Assembly (NCBI GenBank): GCA_013697245.1
Contig: JACCXH010000016.1
Coordinates: 1-59,189 of the forward strand
Direction of reading: 5' to 3'
Source of the DNA: Bacteroidota bacterium
GTDB lineage: Bacteria; Bacteroidota; Bacteroidia; B-17B0; Aurantibacillaceae
Length of the DNA: 59,189 bases
The notes under the pieces were generated by a model. The model searched no databases. It had not been told where the DNA came from and saw only the letters and a program-made list of their open reading frames with translations. Every line of letters starts with the position of its first letter. The first letter of the stretch is position 1. The position numbers and the translations under genes are program-made. Below, piece after piece: positions 53,194-59,189 of this stretch.

Positions 53194-53754
53194 TTATAAA
53201 TTCATAACGAATGGAAGAATTAGCCAGGTCATAATTAAGCCACCGGCAAAAAAACAACAAGTTGCAATAAGCGAAGGAAATTGAAGGTTAGACAAACCCA
53301 TAATGGCATGTCCGGAAGTACAGCCGCCTGCGTAACGTGTACCAAAGCCAATAAAAAAGCCGCCTACTATCATCAACAAAAACCCGCGAACCGTTAGTAA
53401 CTGACTAAAACTAAAAACCTCTCCCGGTATGAGGCCGGAATAATCTTTTATACCTAATTTATTCATGCTTTCGATTGCGCTTTCAGATAAGTTTATTGGA
53501 TCCGGGTTCTTAAAAAAATAACCGGCAATTAATCCACCAATTACCATTCCAAGCGCAAAGATCAAATTCCAAGATTCAGCTTTCCAATCATATTTAAAGA
53601 ATTTTGCATTTGTAGGTATGCAGGCTGCACAAATATGTCGCAAGGTTGATGAAATGCCAAATGCTTTATTACCTGCCAGGAGCAATAAAGGCACCATTAA
53701 ACCTATTAAGGGTCCGGCAACATACCATGGCCAGGGCTGTGTGAGTATATTCAT
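53194..53754 (-). CDS. YeeE/YedE-family half-transporter (sulfur transport), first copy
   Basis: This 186-residue protein has four or five transmembrane helices and the YeeE signature GFGTRYAGGCTSGHAIMGLSNLQFPSLIATCCFFAGGL, with the conserved Cys in GGCTSGH. An insertion with ESWNLIF... and a loop rich in Asn/Asp follows helix 2. It lies 9 bp upstream of the second half-transporter. Structural and functional work on the YeeE family (for example Spirochaeta YeeE) shows thiosulfate uptake; the same is inferred here. Confidence 0.9.
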   Translation of the reverse strand: MNILTQPWPWYVAGPLIGLMVPLLLLAGNKAFGISSTLRHICAACIPTNAKFFKYDWKAESWNLIFALGMVIGGLIAGYFFKNPDPINLSESAIESMNKLGIKDYSGLIPGEVFSFSQLLTVRGFLLMIVGGFFIGFGTRYAGGCTSGHAIMGLSNLQFPSLIATCCFFAGGLIMTWLILPFVMNL

Positions 53755-53833
53755 TTTATATAAAATTTGAATCTGTTATTCCACTAAATTACACAAATAT
53801 TTTATTTACCGCAGATCTGCATAACTCTGTTAT

Positions 53834-54898
53834 TTATTTTTTCTCCGATTTTTTCCTCGCTTCAACGATTGGCCCAAAGGGACCATATTTATGTTCTTTT
53901 TCTGAAAAATTATCCGCATAAGGCCCAAAAGGATGATCGACAGGTTTCCCGGAAATTTTTGGCCAATCATTTTTAGGGTCTTTTACCAGGCGCGGTTGCG
54001 AGTTTACAAAAGCGGCAACATCCCAGGCCTCTTCATCGCTTAGTTGTATATTTTTAAACGAAGCGCCTTGTGGCATATTATATTTTACATAAGCTGCAAA
54101 GCGTGACAGGCGATAAAGACCCGCACCACTATTATAACTGTGTTCACCCCAAAGGGGTGGATATTGATAAGCTAAATTATCATTATTGAATTTACCGGCT
54201 CCCTCTTCTCCGTGACAAGTTTTACATTTTAAAGAATAAACTATCTTTCCTTTTTCTGCATCAGCAGCACGATCAAGATATTTAAGCTCTGCTATTCCGC
54301 TTCCTTTTGGTTTTTCACCTTTGGCCATATTTTTCCCAAGCCATTTTATATAGGCTTGTATCGCCTGCATTTCGTTGCCTAAAGTATCTAACGCTTTTCC
54401 ATTCAAACTTCTTTCAAAACAATCGTTCACGCGTTTGTAAATTGTTTCTATACTTCCTGAACGTTCTCTGAATTTTGGATAGGTTGCTGCAACGGCCAGG
54501 TAATTATTTCCGAAAGGTTTTGTACCGGCCTCCAGATGACAATTCTGGCAATTCATGCCGTTGTTCATGTGTGCGATCTTTCCCTTTGGTCCAAAATATA
54601 ATGAGGTATTGGCAATAAGTTCGCGGCCATACCTGATCTGCGCCGCATTTTTTTCAGCGCTAATTAACGAGGTATCGGGTGCAGTAATATGTGTCGTATC
54701 TGAAGCTATCAAAGTTGTATCTTTTCTCGCAACAACGATCTCATTTGCGTTCTCTTTTATTTTTTTTGGAGAGGAAAGATCAACGATATTCAAAACCACC
54801 AGCCCTACAACAATAATTAATAAAATGACAATGCATTTTACGAGACGTTGAATGATCTCAATATAATTATCTTCCGAATTATGTTTGAAGTCACTCAT
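53834..54898 (-). CDS. Dihaem cytochrome c, thiosulfate dehydrogenase (TsdA)-like
   Basis: This 354-residue protein has an N-terminal membrane anchor (about 22-39, CIVILLIIVVGLVVLNIV), an acidic/Thr-rich linker, and two haem c motifs, CQNCH (117-121) and CKTCH (225-229). The first is embedded in NNGMNCQNCHLEAGTKPFGNNY, the TsdA hallmark. Cys160 (RVNDCFERSLNGKALD) lies where TsdA has its unusual Cys haem ligand, and Met275 (KYNMPQGASF) fits the second haem ligand. TsdA oxidises thiosulfate to tetrathionate (or the reverse). The ATG overlaps the upstream transporter stop by one base (TAATG). Confidence 0.85.
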   Translation of the reverse strand: MSDFKHNSEDNYIEIIQRLVKCIVILLIIVVGLVVLNIVDLSSPKKIKENANEIVVARKDTTLIASDTTHITAPDTSLISAEKNAAQIRYGRELIANTSLYFGPKGKIAHMNNGMNCQNCHLEAGTKPFGNNYLAVAATYPKFRERSGSIETIYKRVNDCFERSLNGKALDTLGNEMQAIQAYIKWLGKNMAKGEKPKGSGIAELKYLDRAADAEKGKIVYSLKCKTCHGEEGAGKFNNDNLAYQYPPLWGEHSYNSGAGLYRLSRFAAYVKYNMPQGASFKNIQLSDEEAWDVAAFVNSQPRLVKDPKNDWPKISGKPVDHPFGPYADNFSEKEHKYGPFGPIVEARKKSEKK

Positions 54899-56328
54899 TA
54901 ATGTGAGATGCTTTTTTGTTTGTCAAAATCAATACCTTGTTTTTTTAGAATAATGGCAGCTTTCCAACCATAAAAGGCCAGGTATACAAAACAAATTACG
55001 CCTACCAAATAACTCCATTGTATGCCTAATAAATTGTCACTAGCCAGCCAGCCTTGTAACCAGCTGATAAGGCCGCCACCCATGATCATCATAATTAAAT
55101 AACTTGATCCCTGGTTGGTATATTTTCCTAAACCCGAAATTGCCAAAGTAAAAATGCATGGCCATAATGTAGAGCAAAATAAACCCACGCTAATAAATGC
55201 ATACACACTTATTAAACCTGTTGTAAACATACCAAGTAACAAGGCAGCAATACCGCAGCCCGAAAAAATAACCAGTTGCCGCGCAGGACTTCCTTTACTT
55301 AAAAAATCTGCAACGATCATGATCAATATCACAAATGAATATGGATAAAAAACAGTTAGATCGCTTTTTGCAATGGCATTTACCAGTAAAAAAACACCAA
55401 AAGCTAAATAAGGCATTACAAAGCGAAGTATTTGCTTGGTGGTTGGCTTAACATTAAATGCGCCGGCAGAGCTTGTCCAGCGACCTATCATTAAACTTGC
55501 CCAGAATAGAGATACATAAGGTGCGGCGCTGCTTGTTTCAATACCCATGTGCTGACGCATATATTCCGGCAGGTTAGAAGCCGTTGCCACTTCTACACCA
55601 ACATAAATAAAAATGGCGATCATGCCAAGCACCAATTGCGGATAGTGTAGAGAGCTTTTTTTAGTTGTAGGAGAATTATCTTTTTCAGCACTATCTTCCA
55701 CATGTATCTGGTTTGGAAGGGAAGAGAATTTAAAAATGACAGCCACTATTAAAAATGCAGCTCCCAAAATTAAATATGGAAATTTGACTGCGCCAATATC
55801 GTCCAGTTTATTTCCACTACCAACAGCACCAAAGATGGCGTAACTTACAACAAGCGGCCCGATTGTTGTTCCAATATTATTTACACCTCCTGCCAGGCTC
55901 AATCGCTGTGCACCCTGAGAGGGGTTACCCATTACAATGGCTAAAGGATTTGCCGCTGTTTGCTGCAAAGAAAAGCCAAGTGCAACGATAAATAAACCGC
56001 TGATCATTAAATTAAATGAAACCAATTGCGCCGCCGGATAAAATAATAAAGTGCCAATTGCTGAAATACAAAGGCCAAGCGCAATGCCATTCTTATAGCC
56101 AATCTTATTTAAAATATCGCCGCCATATAGTTTTGAAATACCAATGTAAATGATAGACCCGACAGTATAGGCTAAATAAAAAGCGACCGAGATTAATTGG
56201 CTTTGCCATTGCTCTAAATTTAATTTTTCTTTAAAAACCGGTATTAAAATATCATTACTGGCTGCAACAAATCCCCAAAAAAAGAAAACAGAAATTAATG
56301 TGGCAAAAGCCGATTTGTTTGTTTGCAT
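54898..56328 (-). CDS. FHS-family sugar MFS transporter
   Basis: This 476-residue protein with 12 predicted membrane helices is of the fucose/galactose/glucose:H+ symporter (FHS) subfamily. Diagnostic stretches: FFWGFVAASNDILIPVFKEKLNL at helix 1, GLFIVALGFSLQQTAANPLAIVMGNPSQGAQRLSLAGGVNNIGTTIGP in helices 4-5, and YMRQHMGIETSSAAPYVSLFWASLMIGRW in the second half. Typical FHS proteins have about 400-440 residues; the extra length is in the loop after helix 6 and at the C-terminus. The substrate is probably a hexose or amino sugar. It is the first gene of the minus-strand run containing the thiosulfate genes and the GH92 enzyme. Confidence 0.88.
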   Translation of the reverse strand: MQTNKSAFATLISVFFFWGFVAASNDILIPVFKEKLNLEQWQSQLISVAFYLAYTVGSIIYIGISKLYGGDILNKIGYKNGIALGLCISAIGTLLFYPAAQLVSFNLMISGLFIVALGFSLQQTAANPLAIVMGNPSQGAQRLSLAGGVNNIGTTIGPLVVSYAIFGAVGSGNKLDDIGAVKFPYLILGAAFLIVAVIFKFSSLPNQIHVEDSAEKDNSPTTKKSSLHYPQLVLGMIAIFIYVGVEVATASNLPEYMRQHMGIETSSAAPYVSLFWASLMIGRWTSSAGAFNVKPTTKQILRFVMPYLAFGVFLLVNAIAKSDLTVFYPYSFVILIMIVADFLSKGSPARQLVIFSGCGIAALLLGMFTTGLISVYAFISVGLFCSTLWPCIFTLAISGLGKYTNQGSSYLIMMIMGGGLISWLQGWLASDNLLGIQWSYLVGVICFVYLAFYGWKAAIILKKQGIDFDKQKSISH

Positions 56329-56450
56329 ATTAAAGGTTTAAATTTTATCGAATATATTTTAATTATTGGTGATTTCAATTCCAAAAAAGCCTAAGTTGTT
56401 AACGTACTAATTTTAATTTGTGTAAATTTACCGTCACTAAAGCGCATAAA

Positions 56451-57314
56451 ATGCAATTACTTACACCTACCAATTTTACCGATTACGAATTAATAGATTG
56501 CGGCGATTTTGAAAAATTGGAGCGTTTTGGAAAATATATCACCATAAGACCCGAACCTCAGGCCGTTTGGTCAAAAATATATTCAAATGCCGATTGGGAA
56601 AAACAAGCGCATGTTAAGTTCGTACCAAGATCTTCCAGTAGTGGAGATTGGAAAAAATTTAAACAAATGCCAGATCAGTGGACTATTAATTATACGCCAT
56701 TAAACCTGGTATTCAGACTTGGCTTAACTTCTTTTAAACATGTTGGTATTTTTCCTGAGCAATCCGTTAACTGGGATAAGATTCATTCTTTTTTAAAAGA
56801 TAAGCCAAAAGCAAAATTCTTAAACTTGTTTGCATACACCGGTGGAGCATCCATTGCAGCTAAAGCTGCGGGTGCAGATGTAACACATGTAGACAGTATT
56901 AAACAAGTAGTTACCTGGGCAAATGAAAATATGAAGAACTCAAACCTGGATAACATTCGTTGGTTAGTGGATGATGCTTTAAAGTTTGTAAATAAAGAAG
57001 TAAGACGAGGAAATTTTTATCAGGGAATTATATTAGATCCACCGGCTTTTGGTCATGGACCAAATGGCGAGAAATGGAAATTAGAAGATAACATCTCTGA
57101 AATGATGGCTGGTGTTTTGCAGATCTTAGATCCAAAAGAACATTTATTGATCTTAAACGCCTATTCGCTTGGCTTTTCGGCCTTAGTACCGGAAAATTTA
57201 TTAAGGCCCTTTGCGCAAAAGAACATGTCTGAATTAGAAATAGGGGAATTATATTTAAATGCCAAAAGCGGCATTAAGCTACCATTAGGCGTTTGGGGAA
57301 GTTTGAAAAAATAA
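56451..57314 (+). CDS. Class I SAM-dependent rRNA methyltransferase-like protein
   Basis: This protein of about 287 residues is of the RlmI/RlmK-type Rossmann methyltransferase group. Motif I is LNLFAYTGGASIAAKAAGADVTHVDSIKQVV, with acidic motif II (HVDS) and NMKNSNLDNIRWLVDDALKFV. The catalytic-type motif IV is GIILDPPAFGHGPNGEKWKL. The first 80 residues form the small N-terminal domain (DFEKLERFGKYITIRPEPQAVW). The frame is open from 56418, but the ATG at 56451 begins the conserved sequence. The target is probably 23S rRNA cytosine or guanine; not decided here. It is divergent from the FHS transporter. Confidence 0.88.
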   Translation: MQLLTPTNFTDYELIDCGDFEKLERFGKYITIRPEPQAVWSKIYSNADWEKQAHVKFVPRSSSSGDWKKFKQMPDQWTINYTPLNLVFRLGLTSFKHVGIFPEQSVNWDKIHSFLKDKPKAKFLNLFAYTGGASIAAKAAGADVTHVDSIKQVVTWANENMKNSNLDNIRWLVDDALKFVNKEVRRGNFYQGIILDPPAFGHGPNGEKWKLEDNISEMMAGVLQILDPKEHLLILNAYSLGFSALVPENLLRPFAQKNMSELEIGELYLNAKSGIKLPLGVWGSLKK

Positions 57315-57338
57315 AAATAAACCGGTAATTATAAATTA

Positions 57339-57797
57339 ATGAACCCAACTATTGATACAATTAAAAAAACCAGGAGTTTTTTAATTAGTTTATTGGAGGG
57401 ACTAAGTCTTGACCAATTAAATAAAATACCAAGTGGTTTTAATAATAATATTATCTGGAACCTTGGCCATTTAATTGCCGCTCAACAAGGTTTGTGTTAT
57501 ATGCGTTCGGGACTTAAGCCGCGCATAGAAGAATCTTTTTTTCTTGCTTATAAAACCGATTCAAAACCTGAACGCGATGTAACCCCTGAAGAATTTGAAA
57601 CTATGAAGAAACTATTGACAGAGACGCTTGATATGCTTGAAGCGGATCTTCAACAAAATTTATTTACAAATTATAATTCAGTTACAACCCGCTATGGTGT
57701 TGAAATAAAAAACGTTGATGATGCTATTAAGTTTTTGTTATTTCACGAAGGCTTGCATTGCGGTTATATTATGGCATTAAAAAGAATGATTAAATAA
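57339..57797 (+). CDS. DinB-family protein, intact metal triad
   Basis: This 152-residue four-helix protein of the DinB/YfiT superfamily has conserved WNLGHLIAAQQGLCYMRSG (first His) and FLLFHEGLHCGYIMALKRM (second and third His) motifs. DinB-like enzymes are metal-dependent thiol transferases or hydrolases in many bacteria; the substrate is unknown. It lies 24 bp downstream of the methyltransferase gene and 18 bp upstream of a second family member, so the three probably form one operon. Confidence 0.85.
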   Translation: MNPTIDTIKKTRSFLISLLEGLSLDQLNKIPSGFNNNIIWNLGHLIAAQQGLCYMRSGLKPRIEESFFLAYKTDSKPERDVTPEEFETMKKLLTETLDMLEADLQQNLFTNYNSVTTRYGVEIKNVDDAIKFLLFHEGLHCGYIMALKRMIK

Positions 57798-57815
57798 TTA
57801 TAAATTTAAAAAATC

Positions 57816-58304
57816 ATGTACAAACAACAACTTTTACAAGGCTTACAAAGAGAGATTTTTCTTTTAAAACAGTTGGCACCATTGATCTCAGAAAAAGATC
57901 TTGATTTTAGGCCGGCAGAAAAAATGCGCAGTACAATGGAATTGATGCAATATCTTTCCGGAATTGGGGCTGTAATGCTCCGCTGGTTCATTAAAAATGA
58001 TCTTACGCCGGAAGAGTGGGTGAAAATTCGCGAATACCGAAAAACACTTACCCGCGAAAACTTTAAAGAACGTTTGGACGAACAAATGGAAGAAATGATT
58101 TTGTTTATGAATATGATCTCTGAAGAAGATCTTATTAAAAAAGAAGTTGAAACTCCATGGAAAGAAAAAATGGCGCTAGGAACTGCTATTATTAACTGCC
58201 CAATTAAATGGCTAGCTTCATACAGGATGCAGTTATTTACCTATTTAAAAATGAACGGCAGGCCGGAGATTAGTACAAAAGAAGCCTGGCAATTACAAGA
58301 GTAA
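57816..58304 (+). CDS. DinB-like protein lacking the histidine triad
   Basis: This 162-residue protein resembles the previous gene product in helix layout (SEKDLDFRPAEKMRSTMELMQYLSGIGAVMLRWFIKND and PIKWLASYRMQLFTYLKMNGRPEISTKEAWQL). At the positions where DinB proteins carry His, it has M/S and Tyr (SYRMQLF instead of xHRxQL), so it probably does not bind the metal in the usual way. It may act as a partner or a degenerate paralogue. Start ATG at 57816; the stop is 3 bp before the end of the decayed LytTR gene on the other strand. Confidence 0.75.
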   Translation: MYKQQLLQGLQREIFLLKQLAPLISEKDLDFRPAEKMRSTMELMQYLSGIGAVMLRWFIKNDLTPEEWVKIREYRKTLTRENFKERLDEQMEEMILFMNMISEEDLIKKEVETPWKEKMALGTAIINCPIKWLASYRMQLFTYLKMNGRPEISTKEAWQLQE

Positions 58305-58307
58305 TAT

Positions 58308-58663
58308 TTACTCTTCCAATTGCTTTTTAAATAATTCAGCATAGGTTCTGCCAATGGGCAAAATAATTTTTCCGATCTGAACTTCATGCGCGTTAAAAGC
58401 ACTCAATCGACTCATGCTAACAATAAATGATTTGTGAATGCGAAAAAAACCCTGTTCTTTTAATAATTGTTCTATCTCCCCTATTTGAAATTTAGTAACT
58501 ATTGTTTTCTCCTCGCAATGACCTTTACATAATCTTTTAAACTTTCAACATATAGTATCTCGTCAAAATAGATCTTATGTCTTTTTTTATCTGCAACAAA
58601 AAAATAATATTTCCGCTCTCGAACATCATTGTTGCTTTCAATAATTTTTTCCGGTTGTGTTGC
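58308..58663 (-). pseudogene. LytTR-domain response-regulator remnant
   Basis: The minus strand reads, from about 58663, IIESNNDVRERKYYFFVADKKRHKIYFDEILYVESLKDYVKV, then changes frame near 58520 and continues KTIVTKFQIGEIEQLLKEQGFFRIHKSFIVSMSRLSAFNAHEVQIGKIILPIGRTYAELFKKQLEE to a stop at 58308. This is the LytTR DNA-binding domain (ILYVES, FxRIHKSFIVN-like and IPIGRTY-like motifs). The receiver domain is missing upstream (a stop lies at about 58664) and at least one frameshift is present, so the gene is dead. It lies next to the element boundary. Confidence 0.8.
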
Positions 58664-58851
58664 TTATGCCGGCCGGTATTTATTTTATCACACTAAAAAC
58701 AAACTTAAAAACTTTTACCACGAAAATAATTATTAATTAATTTGGTCTGTTTCTGAAATAAAGACTCTTTCCCACTTATCAATAAATAACGACCAGGTAT
58801 AAATATTATCGAAACATAATTATTTCAAAAAAAAATGTTTTGCCTAAAACA

Positions 58852-58888
58852 AAAAACGCTGCAAATATTGAAATTTACAGCGCTTTTT
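58852..58888 (-). terminator. Terminator-like hairpin left of the tRNA-like fragment
   Basis: The stem AAAAACGCTG pairs with CAGCG(C)TTTTT around a 16-nt loop. Read on the minus strand it ends in a T-run. It sits 21 bp beyond the proposed tRNA 3' end, where the terminator of a leftward tRNA gene would be expected. Confidence 0.65.
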
Positions 58889-58909
58889 AACTTAAATTAC
58901 TCAAAATGA

Positions 58910-58930
58910 GCGGAGAAATAGGGAGTCAAA
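58910..58930 (-). other. tRNA-Ser 3'-end-like fragment, candidate attachment site
   Basis: On the minus strand this reads TTTGACTCCC then TATTTCTCCGC. About 16 of 21 bases agree with the T-loop and acceptor 3' strand of a Bacteroidota tRNA-Ser as I know it (TTCGAATCCC TCTCTCTCCGC). The rest of the tRNA is absent; the next 200 bp lead into an integrase gene. This fits an att core displaced by a mobile element. Chance similarity cannot be excluded. Confidence 0.35.
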
Positions 58931-59101
58931 TAGCTTTTTTTCATTTACCTACTATTTACTTTACACTTCTTTATTCATAAGGGTTACAGGCTATTTTCTT
59001 TAAATTTCTATTTCTGGTTTATTTCTTGTTTATTACTGTTTTTGACCCCCACTTTGACCCCAGAGTGGGTATCTTTCTTTAAGACCAATTCTATTGTGAA
59101 C

Positions 59102-59109
59102 TAACTTTG
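59102..59109 (+). promoter_or_regulatory. Bacteroidota -7 box TAACTTTG of the integrase gene
   Basis: An exact TAnnTTTG match lies 26 bp upstream of the ATG at 59136. No clear -33 TTG with ideal spacing was seen. Confidence 0.5.
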
Positions 59110-59135
59110 TAAAGTACAATAGTAATAAACTTAAT

Positions 59136-59189
59136 ATGAAATTACAACTTAAAAGACCAGACCAAAAAGAATCAGCTTTGTTAACTAGG
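59136..59189 (+). CDS. Start of a phage-type tyrosine integrase (partial)
   Basis: Only 18 codons are in the window, starting with the ATG at 59136: MKLQLKRPDQKESALLTR. This opening, with K-L-x-L-K-R-P/x-Q-K-x-S-A, is typical of Bacteroidota integrases of mobile islands, which begin with the arm-type N-terminal domain before the SAM-like and catalytic domains. No catalytic residue is visible. The call is supported by the preceding att-like region and the decayed gene beside it. Confidence 0.5.
   Translation, partial: MKLQLKRPDQKESALLTR

Larger units (their letters stand above)
58664..59135. other. Non-coding region before the integrase gene
   Basis: This 470-bp region contains no convincing gene. 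From left to right it has AT-rich DNA, a terminator-like hairpin at 58852-58888, a tRNA-3'-end-like sequence at 58910-58930, and, at about 59040-59066, two TTTGACCCC direct repeats next to a CCCACT/AGTGGG hairpin. These could be integrase or excisionase sites. A -7 box lies at 59102-59109. Confidence 0.55.

Overview
The window is chromosomal DNA of a Bacteroidota bacterium. The evidence is the type IX secretion/gliding genes (gldJ, a porP/sprF-family gene, porU, porV), several TonB-dependent or carboxypeptidase-regulatory-domain outer-membrane proteins, a two-gene atpD-atpC operon, the long insert-containing form of IspG, AT-rich spacers, and promoters with the Bacteroidota -7 box TAnnTTTG. 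Nothing allows a species name. No rRNA, intact tRNA or CRISPR array was seen.

Layout. 1-8.5 kb: 5' part of an MsrA lipoprotein gene, rarA, a PhnA-like domain gene, an OmpA/TSP3 surface protein, a broken racemase gene fused to a T9SS sorting domain, recG and two unknown genes. 8.6-16 kb: a PhoR-like histidine kinase, atpDC, ribF, an LRR protein and a large TPR/PD40/SPOR-like envelope protein. 16.2-17.15 kb: a probable gene cassette flanked by attC-like repeats, carrying one unknown membrane protein. 17.15-21.7 kb: a DtxR/MntR regulator with a divergent metal-type locus (outer-membrane protein, His-rich small protein, TonB receptor). 21.7-29.3 kb: a second TonB-type beta-barrel protein, yidC, a DAACS symporter and murF. 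29.4-37.4 kb: the T9SS block, with gldJ and porP/sprF on the minus strand and porU-porV on the plus strand. 37.4-41.5 kb: a peptide-binding lipoprotein, a low-molecular-weight tyrosine phosphatase, an outer-membrane protein and a deoxyhypusine-synthase-like enzyme. 41.5-46.3 kb: a small inverted-repeat element, a serine hydrolase, an OmpA protein, ispG and a frameshifted nucleotidyltransferase with a small partner. 46.3-56.3 kb: a long minus-strand run of FHS sugar transporter, TsdA-like dihaem cytochrome, two YeeE/YedE half-transporters, a SoxB-like phosphoesterase, an unknown membrane protein, a GH92 mannosidase and a lipoprotein. 56.4-58.3 kb: a methyltransferase and two DinB-like proteins. 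58.3-59.19 kb: a decayed LytTR gene, then what looks like an integrative-element boundary (tRNA 3'-end fragment and the first codons of a tyrosine integrase).

The genes that most clearly act together are the T9SS block (PorU cleaves cargo and PorV shuttles it; GldJ is required for the machine), the TsdA/YeeE/SoxB-like set (proposed thiosulfate oxidation and sulfur uptake), and the DtxR-controlled metal locus. The most unusual items are the racemase/T9SS-CTD chimera, the attC-like cassette, the minimal thiosulfate module without other sox genes, and the integrase junction at the right edge.
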